Of a stretch of DNA of 64,000 nt, positions 16,610 through 24,746 are shown piece after piece. The notes beneath the pieces were generated by a model. It worked only from the letters and a program-made list of their open reading frames with translations, did not search any database and was not told the DNA's origin. This DNA is from Alloalcanivorax venustensis ISO4 (GTDB lineage Bacteria; Pseudomonadota; Gammaproteobacteria; Pseudomonadales; Alcanivoracaceae): contig NZ_ARXR01000001.1 in the NCBI RefSeq assembly GCF_015356855.1, positions 186,001 through 250,000 on the forward strand, read 5' to 3'. The stretch's first letter is position 1. Every line of letters starts with the position of its first letter. Position numbers and translations under genes: made by a program.

Positions 16610-17070
16610 TACTGGCTCTTGTCCACGATGTATTCAACGGCGGCGGCGATTTCCTCTTCGGAACAGTCGCTGCACATACCTTTGGCCGGCATGGCGTTGA
16701 AACCTTCGTAGGCGTGCTTGACCAGAGTGTCCATGCCTTTGTCGATGCGCGAGGCCCAGGCACCGGCGTCGCCGGTCTTGGGCGCACCGGCGGCCCCGGA
16801 GTCGTGGCAGGCGGCGCAGCCGCTGCTGTAGACGGTGGCGCCGTCGCGCGGCTCACCGGAGGCGGCATCGCCGGCATCGGCCATCTGGCTGCCGCAGTCC
16901 TCGCCTTCCACGCAGACGCTGCCCACCGGCTTGAGACGCTCGGCGGTGGCGCGGTCGCTGAGAATAGAGCGCTCACCCAGGGGATAAGAAGACTTCTCCG
17001 CCGCCAGCGCGGCGTTGCCGGCGAAAACGGTGGCGAGAAGGACCAGGCTGGCGGTCAGCATTTTATTCAC
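16609..17070 (-). CDS. Periplasmic cytochrome c5 family protein
   Basis: A 153-residue protein. It has a cleavable signal peptide (about residues 1-23, ending NAALAA), a linker with a CVEGEDC pair, then a cytochrome c domain with CAACH haem attachment, a Met in NAMPAKG, and CSDCS. A GTG start was chosen because AGAGGTG lies about seven bases upstream. It is coupled to the downstream lipoprotein cytochrome. The pair probably shuttles electrons to terminal oxidases. The CxxC pairs are a c5 hallmark. Confidence 0.85.
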   Translation of the reverse strand: MNKMLTASLVLLATVFAGNAALAAEKSSYPLGERSILSDRATAERLKPVGSVCVEGEDCGSQMADAGDAASGEPRDGATVYSSGCAACHDSGAAGAPKTGDAGAWASRIDKGMDTLVKHAYEGFNAMPAKGMCSDCSEEEIAAAVEYIVDKSQ

Positions 17071-17221
17071 TATGACACCTCTGATAGCTATGACTTGCCC
17101 CGGGGGCGGCGGAATTATACCCGCAGAAAACACCGGGAAAAAGGCGCCATCGACGCCTATCGCGGAATCAGCTTAGCGCGGAGCGCTCACGGCGCCGTGA
17201 AAAGCGCCCGGGGAGCGCGGC

Positions 17222-19819
17222 CTAGAGGCCGCCCACATCGATGCGCGGCAGCGCCAGACGGAAGCAGCTGCCTTCGTTCGGAACGCTCTCCACATGGATG
17301 GTGCCGCCGTGGCGCTCGGTCACCACCTTGACGAAACGAAGGCCCAGACCGGCGCCGCGGGTGCGCGCCCCGCCGCTGGTGCTGGCGCGGCTGAAGCGTT
17401 CGAACAGCTTGTCCTGGAACGCTTCCGGAATACCCACGCCCTGGTCGCGCACGTCACAGCACACCTGGCCGCCTTCGGCATAGAGACGCACCAGCACCTT
17501 GCCGTTTTCGTGGCTGTATTTCACCGCGTTGGTGAGCAGGTTGACCACCAGACGCTCAAGCAGCTCGTTGTTGCCGCGCACCCAGACATCCTGCTCCTGG
17601 TCGTAGTCAAAACGCAGGGTGATGCCCCGGCTCTGAGCCTGGATCTGCACCTGGTCGATGGCGGACTCGACCACGTCGAGCATGTCCTGCTCCACCATCT
17701 CCACGGATTCTTCCGCCTCGACCCGCGCCAATTGCAGGAACTGCTCGGCGATATTCAGGTTGCGCTGGGCGTAGTGCTCCACGTTGTCGAGGAAGTCCCG
17801 CAGCCGTTCGCCGTCCTCGCCATGGCGCATCCTGCCGATCAGCGCCAGCACCGAGACCATCGGCGAGCGCAAATCGTGGGACAGGAAATCGAGCATCTCG
17901 GTGCGGGTGCGCATGGCCTGCTTGACGTCGGAAATATCCTTGAGGCTGACGATCAGCATGCGCCCGGGCTGATCGCCGGCGTGCACCAGAATCATGTCCA
18001 GGTAGAGATCCATGCCGCGCCGGTTGCGGCACTCTTTCTGCACCCGGCCGTCGGCGAGCACCTCCTGCAGCAGCCCCATCCAGTCGCGGTCGCCGTGGAA
18101 TTCCAGTTCGCGGCCGATATCCGCCAGCCCCAGGGTGTCCTGGCCGACGCCTTCCAGGCTGAGCAGGTAGGCCGCCTGGGGGTTGATGAAGACCACCCCC
18201 CCGCAGGCGTCGCAGATCAGCACGCCCTCGCTCATCTGCGCCAGCCCGACCTGGAAAAAGCGGGTCAGCGCCTGCTGACGCTGCTCCTCGGAGCGCAACC
18301 GTTCGATGTGCTTTTCGATCACCTCGTAGCGGGGCCCGCCGCTGGGGCGGCGCGCCTCGGTGCGGGCCAGCATGGCGCGGATCCAGTAATCGTAGGTGTC
18401 CGCGTCGAGCCCCTGGCGCCAGGCCACCCACAGCTCGTAACGCTTGCCCTCGTGGCGGAACGGGTAGCGGCGCGCCAGCTGGCCGCGCCAGTCCACCGGC
18501 GCCAGCGCCTCGCCGCCGGAGACCGGGGCGCCGCCCTGGGTCTGCAGGCGCCAGGCGCGCACCGGCAGCACCTGGTCGAGCATTCTCAGCATGCGCGACA
18601 TCGGTGCCGGCTCGGTCAAACGGCGGTTGAGGTCGCTGTACTCGGCCAGCCGCGCCAGGGCGTTGCGCATGTAGGCCATGGAGTATTCCAGACGCCGCCA
18701 GGTCCACAGCGGATAGGCGACAATGGCCGAAAGCAGCGCCGCCGCCGGCGGAAACCAGAGATTGAACAGCGCCAGCAGGCCGTAGCAGACCGCCACGGTC
18801 AAGGCCAGAGAGGCCATCACCAGGGGGATGCTCCAGCGCGGCAGCACGAAGGGCAGCAGGAACGGCGCCAGCAGCGCCAGCAACAGGCTGACGAACAGGG
18901 CCGGCACCGTGTCCAGCCGCTCGATCAGCTGATGACGGCGCAGCGCATCGAAGATATTGGCGTTGATTTCCACGCCCGCCATCAGCTCGCCCTGGCCGGC
19001 CATGGGGGTCGGCAGCATGTCGCCGAGCCCCGCGGCGGTGGCGCCGATGAACACGAACTGGTCCTTCACCAGCTGGTCGGGCACCCGGCCTTCAAGCAGG
19101 TCCACCGCCGACACCTGGGGGTAGGTGCCGGCGCCGCCGGCGAACGGAATATAGCGGGGGTACTTGCGCACATTGGCGAGACCGGCGAAAGCGCCTTCGT
19201 CCCCCGCCGGGTAGAGATCCGTGGAGATCAGGCCCTCGCCTTCCAGCAAGGCCTGGGTAATGTGCGGCCACCAGGGCTGGCCGATGCCCGAGCGCATGAA
19301 CACCGAGCGGGCCACACCGTCGCCGTCCAGCTCCAGGTCCACATGGCCCAGCCCCTTGGCGGCGCGGGCGAACTCGGCGTGGGGCAGCACCTCGATCAAC
19401 TGGCCGCCGGAGCGCAGTTGCTCCACGTGCACCGGCAAATAGACGTGTCCGGCGGCGCGGATCGCCTCCGCCAGCGCCTGGTCGGACTCGGGCCGGCTGC
19501 GATCCGGCTCCGACAGAATCAGATCCATCAGCACCGCGCGGGCGCCCTGCTCTTCCAGCTGGTTGATAATCTGCGCGTGAATGCGCCGATCCCACGGCCA
19601 GCGGCCCACCTCGCGAAGGCTGTATTCATCGATGCCGACGATCAGCACGTCGCCGGACGGCTCCATGGGCAGCCACTGCATGAGGCTGTCGTAGACGTAG
19701 CGGTTGAAGAACGACAAGCCACCGCTGATCGAGAGCAATACGCAGAGCCCGGCGACCACCAGAAGCACGGACAGGTGTTCCACCAGGTAGCGTCGTTGCT
19801 CGGAGCCGAGTTTCGCCAT
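17222..19819 (-). CDS. CHASE2-domain sensor histidine kinase
   Basis: An 865-residue protein. One membrane helix (about 14-36) leads into a periplasmic CHASE2 sensor (about 40-300; VGIDEYSLREVGRWPWDRR). Three more helices follow (about 305-385), then a PAS domain (about 520-640), HisKA with the phospho-acceptor His in SHDLRSP (about 648), and HATPase motifs NLLTNAVKYS, DQGVGIP and GAGLGL. CHASE2 senses unknown extracytoplasmic ligands. The OmpR-type regulator gene lies 228 bases upstream on the same strand and is the likely partner, though the gap suggests separate transcription. Confidence 0.92.
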   Translation of the reverse strand: MAKLGSEQRRYLVEHLSVLLVVAGLCVLLSISGGLSFFNRYVYDSLMQWLPMEPSGDVLIVGIDEYSLREVGRWPWDRRIHAQIINQLEEQGARAVLMDLILSEPDRSRPESDQALAEAIRAAGHVYLPVHVEQLRSGGQLIEVLPHAEFARAAKGLGHVDLELDGDGVARSVFMRSGIGQPWWPHITQALLEGEGLISTDLYPAGDEGAFAGLANVRKYPRYIPFAGGAGTYPQVSAVDLLEGRVPDQLVKDQFVFIGATAAGLGDMLPTPMAGQGELMAGVEINANIFDALRRHQLIERLDTVPALFVSLLLALLAPFLLPFVLPRWSIPLVMASLALTVAVCYGLLALFNLWFPPAAALLSAIVAYPLWTWRRLEYSMAYMRNALARLAEYSDLNRRLTEPAPMSRMLRMLDQVLPVRAWRLQTQGGAPVSGGEALAPVDWRGQLARRYPFRHEGKRYELWVAWRQGLDADTYDYWIRAMLARTEARRPSGGPRYEVIEKHIERLRSEEQRQQALTRFFQVGLAQMSEGVLICDACGGVVFINPQAAYLLSLEGVGQDTLGLADIGRELEFHGDRDWMGLLQEVLADGRVQKECRNRRGMDLYLDMILVHAGDQPGRMLIVSLKDISDVKQAMRTRTEMLDFLSHDLRSPMVSVLALIGRMRHGEDGERLRDFLDNVEHYAQRNLNIAEQFLQLARVEAEESVEMVEQDMLDVVESAIDQVQIQAQSRGITLRFDYDQEQDVWVRGNNELLERLVVNLLTNAVKYSHENGKVLVRLYAEGGQVCCDVRDQGVGIPEAFQDKLFERFSRASTSGGARTRGAGLGLRFVKVVTERHGGTIHVESVPNEGSCFRLALPRIDVGGL

Positions 19820-20046
19820 GAAATCCTATAACGTCAGTAGTAGTTCGGCCGCCACGGTGCCCAGGACCACCGTGGCCGGTCCAACGTAGCGTAACGGTAC
19901 CACCGGGCGTTTACGGCCGGAACAGGGATTTTGCCGAAAAGCGCCTTTCGGGCCGCAGGCGCGGCGCCACGGGCAGGGCACCGCTGTCCCGAGGCGCGGG
20001 GGAGTCGACGGTAGTGGGGAACGACAGCGAACCGGTCGCCGGCGGG
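19820..20046. other. Intergenic spacer between response regulator and kinase genes
   Basis: About 230 bases with no convincing ORF. CCACGGTG-N8-CACCGTGG (about 19854-19877) and a small CCGAAA/TTTCGG hairpin (about 19933-19950) may be a leader structure for the kinase gene or a weak terminator of the regulator gene. Neither has a clear U-tract. Confidence 0.3.
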
Positions 20047-20736
20047 TCAATCGTCGATCGGTTCCAGGCGGTAACCGTGCTGGTAGACCGTCTTGATGCG
20101 GTAGCCCCGCTCGGGGCGGATCTGCAAACTACGACGAATGCGGCTGATGTGCACGTCCACGGTGCGGGATTCGATCGGGGTCATGATGCCCCAGACTTTC
20201 TCCAGCAGGTGGGCACGGGACATCAGCTTGCCGACGTTCTGAAACAGATAGCAAGCGAGCTCGTAATCCTTGTCGGTGAGCTTGACCGGCTCATCGTCCA
20301 GGGTAATCTGGCGGCGACCACGATCGATCGTCCAGGGTCCCACGGTCATCATTCCTTGATCATCCATGTCAGCGACGCCCGCCCGGCGCCCGAGCGCGTT
20401 GAGACGGGCCAGCAATTCCGCTTGTTTCACAGGCTTAACCATATAGTCATCGGCACCCTGACTGAGTGCGCCGACAATCGACGACTCATCATCACGCTGG
20501 GTGGCGAACAGCACCGGCGTTTTATTGCCGCTGGCCCGCACCTCCCCGAGCACCGCGTAACCGCTCATGTCGGGGACTTCCCAGTCAAGCACCAGTAAAT
20601 CGAAGGTGTCTCTGCGCAGCAGACTCATGAACTCCCGTCCGCTGGAGAGATGCATGCAAGTGTGCCCCGCCTCGCGTAGCCAGTGAGTGACCAGCTCGGC
20701 CTGGGCGTGATCGTCTTCTAAATAAGCAATGCGCAC
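20047..20736 (-). CDS. OmpR/PhoB-type response regulator
   Basis: A 229-residue protein. The receiver domain opens MRIAYLEDDHAQ. The acidic pocket and phospho-acceptor are in LLVLDWEVPDMSG (Asp near 51), and the switch Lys is in DYMVKPVKQ. The C-terminal OmpR winged helix (about 130-226) ends with SRTVDVHISRIRRSL and GYRIKTVYQHGYRL. A GTG start was chosen because GGAG lies eight bases upstream; an in-frame TTG six codons earlier is weaker. The CHASE2 kinase downstream is the probable sensor. The helix-turn-helix gives no target. Confidence 0.9.
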   Translation of the reverse strand: MRIAYLEDDHAQAELVTHWLREAGHTCMHLSSGREFMSLLRRDTFDLLVLDWEVPDMSGYAVLGEVRASGNKTPVLFATQRDDESSIVGALSQGADDYMVKPVKQAELLARLNALGRRAGVADMDDQGMMTVGPWTIDRGRRQITLDDEPVKLTDKDYELACYLFQNVGKLMSRAHLLEKVWGIMTPIESRTVDVHISRIRRSLQIRPERGYRIKTVYQHGYRLEPIDD

Positions 20737-20827
20737 CGTTTCTACTCCATCCAATACCGCTGAAGCGTACCCAATCCATCATCGGATCGCGGGAAAAGAT
20801 TGTAAAATGCCCGGCGGCGCGGCGCCG

Positions 20828-21157
20828 TCAACCGCCCTGCGTGGAAAGCTTCAACCCCACCACGCCGACGATGATCAGAGCCAGAAAGCCCAACCGCGCG
20901 GTACCCAGCGGATCCTGGAAAAACACCACCCCCAGCAGGGTAATGCCGACCGCCCCGAGCCCGGTCCAGACCGCGTAGGCGGTGCCCACCGGGATGCCCC
21001 GCATGGCGAACGACAGCGCCAGCATATTGAGCGCCGTGAGCACCAGCGACGTGCTGATCGACGCCACCCCCGGCTGCATCTGTATCCACTTCAGGCTCAT
21101 CGCCCAGGCGATTTCCACCACCACCGCCGCCAGCAAAACCCACCAATATGGATTCAT
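20828..21157 (-). CDS. sugE: SMR transporter of SugE/Gdx type (guanidinium exporter-like)
   Basis: A 109-residue four-helix small multidrug resistance protein. The membrane Glu that binds substrate and protons is in VVEIAWAMSLKW (residue about 15). The strongly conserved PVGTAYAVWTGLGAVG and the C-terminal GLKLST tail are hallmarks of the SugE/Gdx branch, which exports guanidinium, rather than the EmrE polyaromatic-cation branch. GGGAG lies eight bases before the ATG. The leader resembles parts of a guanidine riboswitch but does not match it fully. Confidence 0.85.
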   Translation of the reverse strand: MNPYWWVLLAAVVVEIAWAMSLKWIQMQPGVASISTSLVLTALNMLALSFAMRGIPVGTAYAVWTGLGAVGITLLGVVFFQDPLGTARLGFLALIIVGVVGLKLSTQGG

Positions 21158-21222
21158 GTCTCGAACTCCCGGGAAAAACGGGCTCGTGTAGCGGACGGAC
21201 CTGCCGGAAACCCGTAAGAGAC
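21158..21222 (-). promoter_or_regulatory. sugE leader with guanidine-riboswitch-like words
   Basis: On the minus strand the leader of sugE carries ACGGGTTTCCGG, then AGGTCCG, GCTACACGA, and finally CCCGGGAG just before the start codon. These recall the ordered guanidine-I (ykkC) blocks GGGUUCCG, GGUCCGAGAG, ACACGG and GCCCGGGAGA. The GAGAG block and the AUAAAAG loop are missing. It may be a degenerate riboswitch or simply chance words around the ribosome-binding site. Confidence 0.25.
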
Positions 21223-21411
21223 AGGACCATCAGCCGCCCGACCGGAACGAAGCGGCGGCGGCATTATACGCAGCTGACAGGGTCAGGCCCACCGGGCCGA
21301 AGGCCGCGCGGAGCATGGACGCCGCCCACCCAAACGGCTATCATGCGCGTCCTGAATCGGCACCCCGCCCACTAAAGGCGCCGCCGGACAGGTTTTGTGA
21401 CAACAAGTTTT

Positions 21412-21488
21412 GCGCCCGTAGCTCAGCTGGATAGAGCGTTGCCCTCCGGAGGCAAAGGTCAGAGGTTCGAATCCTCTCGGGCGTGCCA
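21412..21488 (+). tRNA. tRNA-Arg (anticodon CCG)
   Basis: A complete 77-base cloverleaf. The acceptor GCGCCCG pairs with CGGGCGT (G1-U72 wobble). The D-arm is GCTCAGCTGGATAGAGC, the anticodon stem-loop is TTGCCCTCCGGAGGCAA with CCG at the anticodon, and the T-arm is AGAGGTTCGAATCCTCT. CCA is encoded. It reads CGG arginine codons. The 3' end is part of a long inverted repeat described separately. Confidence 0.97.
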
Positions 21489-21542
21489 AATAAAAAGGCC
21501 CACCCCCGCGAAGGGGGTGGGCCTTTTTATTTGGCACGCCCG
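21478..21542. terminator. Bidirectional terminator fused to tRNA 3' end (30-bp perfect inverted repeat)
   Basis: The left arm 21478-21507 begins inside the tRNA acceptor stem (CGGGCGTGCCA), continues AAATAAAAAGGCCCACCCCC, and is perfectly complementary to the right arm 21513-21542. The loop is GCGAA. The inner GGCCCACCCCC/GGGGGTGGGCC stem followed by TTTTTATTT is a strong intrinsic terminator in either direction. The unusual part is that eleven tRNA bases are mirrored in the right arm (TGGCACGCCCG). Confidence 0.9.
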
Positions 21543-21566
21543 TCGGATCGACCTCTCCAGGTTCGA

Positions 21567-21652
21567 CCAACTCGCTTTACAAGCGAGTTGGCGACGAGCG
21601 GCCAAAGGCCGCGAAGCCCCGCAGGGGTCGAAACGGCCAAAAGCCGTTTCGA
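21567..21652. repeat. Cluster of four short hairpins downstream of tRNA-Arg
   Basis: There are four perfect stems in 86 bases. CCAACTCGCTT/AAGCGAGTTGG is at 21567-21591 (loop TAC). GCGGCC/GGCCGC is at 21598-21612 (loop AAA). CCCC/GGGG is at 21617-21627. TCGAAACGGC/GCCGTTTCGA is at 21628-21652 (loop CAAAA). No ORF of interest covers them and no long U-tract follows. Function unknown; REP-like or a processed RNA are options. Confidence 0.6.
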
Positions 21653-21768
21653 TCAATCCTCACGGAAACGCCCCAAAACACATCCGCAAACACTCCGCCC
21701 CCTCACCTGATCCTCAATATCTGCAACAATGAAACCCACCTGACCCGATCCCAGCAAAAGGCAGCCCC

Positions 21769-23214
<1,446 letters not shown>

Positions 23215-23217
23215 CCG

Positions 23218-23230
23218 CCCCCCCCCCCCC
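23218..23230. repeat. 13-base poly-C homopolymer
   Basis: An uninterrupted run of 13 C residues starts four bases after the pyk stop codon and ends about 60 bases before the crotonase ATG. Such tracts are prone to slippage or miscalling. Confidence 0.9.
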
Positions 23231-23290
23231 GGCAAGTCCCTGCATCAGTCACCATGAATAATCAGACACTCAATAACATCGGGAGAGACC

Positions 23291-24166
23291 ATGGAAACGC
23301 CTTCTTTTAATACTCTGGAGATCACCGTCGATGACGGCATCGCCACCATCTATCTGAACCGCCCGGATCGCATGAACGCCTTTACCCGGGAAATGAAGGA
23401 CGAGCTGCTCGCCGCCTTTGATTACACCGATTCCGACGACGCGGTGCGCGCGGTGATCGTCACCGGCAACGGCCGCGCCTTCTGCGCCGGCGCCGACCTG
23501 TCCTCCGGCGGCGACACCTTCGACTACAAGAAGCGCGGCGGCGAAGGGGCCAACCCGGACGACGCCCACCGCGACGGCGGCGGCCAGGTGGCCCTGCGCA
23601 TCCACCGCAGCCTCAAGCCGGTGATCGGCGCGATCAACGGCGCCGCCGTGGGCGTCGGCGTCACCATGCAGTTGCCCATGGACGTGCGCATGGCTTCCGA
23701 GAACGCCAAGTTCGGCTTTGTGTTCTCGCGCCGGGGCATCGTCAATGAAGCGGCGTCGTCCTGGTTTCTGAGCCGGGTGGTGGGCATCTCCTCGGCGCTG
23801 GAGTGGTGCTTCTCCGGGCGCGTGTTCAGCGCGGCGGAAGCCAAGGAGCGTGGGCTGGTGCGCTCGGTGCACGCACCGGACGAACTCTACCCGGCGGCGC
23901 TGGCACTAGCGAAGGAGTTCGCCGACCAGACCGCGCCGGTGTCGGTGGCGATGATCCGTCAGATGATCTGGCGCATGGCCGGTGCCGAGCACCCCATGGA
24001 AGCGCACAAACTCGACAGCCGGGCGATGAAGTCACGGGGTGGATCCGCCGATGTGCGCGAAGGCGTGGAGTCGTTTCTGCAGAAAAGAGCCGCCGTCTTC
24101 CCCGACAAGGTGTCCGAGGACCTGCCCGATTTCTTCGACTGGCAGGGCGAGCCGCCTTTCGAGTAA
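23291..24166 (+). CDS. Enoyl-CoA hydratase/isomerase (crotonase) family protein
   Basis: A 291-residue crotonase-fold protein. LNRPDRMNAFTREM is near residue 19. The first oxyanion-hole loop is GRAFCAGADLS, and the second oxyanion Gly is in INGAAVGVGVTMQL. The catalytic Glu position reads RRGIVNEAASSWFL, a variant of the usual site. GGGAGAGA precedes the ATG. Its closest relative in the window is the gene at 51296-52162, with the same architecture and many shared motifs. Likely role in beta-oxidation of fatty or related acyl-CoAs. Confidence 0.88.
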   Translation: METPSFNTLEITVDDGIATIYLNRPDRMNAFTREMKDELLAAFDYTDSDDAVRAVIVTGNGRAFCAGADLSSGGDTFDYKKRGGEGANPDDAHRDGGGQVALRIHRSLKPVIGAINGAAVGVGVTMQLPMDVRMASENAKFGFVFSRRGIVNEAASSWFLSRVVGISSALEWCFSGRVFSAAEAKERGLVRSVHAPDELYPAALALAKEFADQTAPVSVAMIRQMIWRMAGAEHPMEAHKLDSRAMKSRGGSADVREGVESFLQKRAAVFPDKVSEDLPDFFDWQGEPPFE

Positions 24167-24275
24167 GGCGGCACCCGGCCGGGGCGGCGCGCAGGGACAT
24201 ATCTTGCAACACTTTCGACTTGCCAGAGAAAGTGTGTCCGCCCCCGGCCAACCCCCTTCGATATTAGTGAACACT

Positions 24276-24324
24276 TGTTCCTTTTCTGGAAAATGGAACA
24301 GCGGGCTGTGACCTGTTCCATTTT
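24276..24324. repeat. TGTTCC/GGAACA repeats at 19-base period
   Basis: TGTTCC (24276), GGAACA (24295) and TGTTCC (24314) are each exactly 19 bases apart with alternating orientation. The last two belong to a 12-bp perfect inverted repeat AAAATGGAACAG/CTGTTCCATTTT with an 11-base spacer (24290-24324). This may be the terminator of the crotonase gene, though the T-run is short, or an operator array. Confidence 0.5.
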
Positions 24325-24380
24325 TCGAAAACGCGGATCCCGCTACTATTAAAGATTCAGGCGCCCGGAACACCCCGTAC

Positions 24381-24394
24381 ATACCGACCGGTAT
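24381..24394. promoter_or_regulatory. ATACC-N4-GGTAT dyad, copy 1
   Basis: ATACC-GACC-GGTAT is followed by TTTTTG. It is a symmetric site of the kind bound by TetR-family dimers. The same dyad with the same flanks recurs 111 bases downstream. Confidence 0.45.
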
Positions 24395-24491
24395 TTTTGT
24401 TTACATTAAAAAGTCAGGGCGGCCCGTCCTTTAATTTACCAGTGTTCACATTGCCGTCCGGATTTGTCCTCCGGCTCTGAAAATAAACCAC

Positions 24492-24505
24492 ATACCAAAG
24501 GGTAT
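24492..24505. promoter_or_regulatory. ATACC-N4-GGTAT dyad, copy 2
   Basis: ATACC-AAAG-GGTAT is preceded by C and followed by TTTTGG; 16 of 20 bases match copy 1 when flanks are included. It lies about 240 bases before the porin-like start codon. A TetR-type operator is inferred from symmetry; the regulator is not known. Confidence 0.45.
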
Positions 24506-24746
24506 TTTGGCGTTTTACAGTATTGCGTCTGTGACAAGAGGGGTTCTAAGATAGTTCGTGACAACCGGGTGAACAGCTGATTTTTCAGGTATTCGCCGAA
24601 AGTCTAGTGGACTCTTTCTTCGTAAAGGTGTCCGCTCGGGAGACGATGCCCTGGGAAGGGCATATAAGAGGGTTTCGAGGCCGGCGCTGGATAACCGGAT
24701 AAGCCCTCAAATACCAATAAACTTCGAAGAAAACAGGACAAAAACA

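Larger units (their letters stand above)
24167..24746. other. 580-base non-coding, AT-rich regulatory region
   Basis: No credible gene. It contains alternating GGAACA/TGTTCC repeats (24276-24324) and two matching ATACC-N4-GGTAT dyads. A long leader of about 230 bases runs up to the porin-like ATG. The base composition is visibly more AT-rich than flanking DNA. The density of dyads suggests the downstream outer-membrane protein gene is heavily regulated. Confidence 0.6.

Noticed and set aside
17294-19831. An 845-codon open frame antisense to the kinase gene
   Set aside because: High GC with synonymous third bases keeps the opposite strand open; the peptide is His/Gln/Val-rich without motifs, whereas the minus strand has full CHASE2 and kinase motifs.
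19826-20050. A 74-codon ORF between the kinase and regulator genes
   Set aside because: Starts within the regulator's end, basic low-complexity peptide, no ribosome-binding site or hydrophobic pattern.
21283-21656. Small ORFs over tRNA-Arg and its terminator, including a GFEPLTFASGGQRS-type peptide
   Set aside because: These are well-known false translations of tRNA sequence; the region is explained by the tRNA and terminator.
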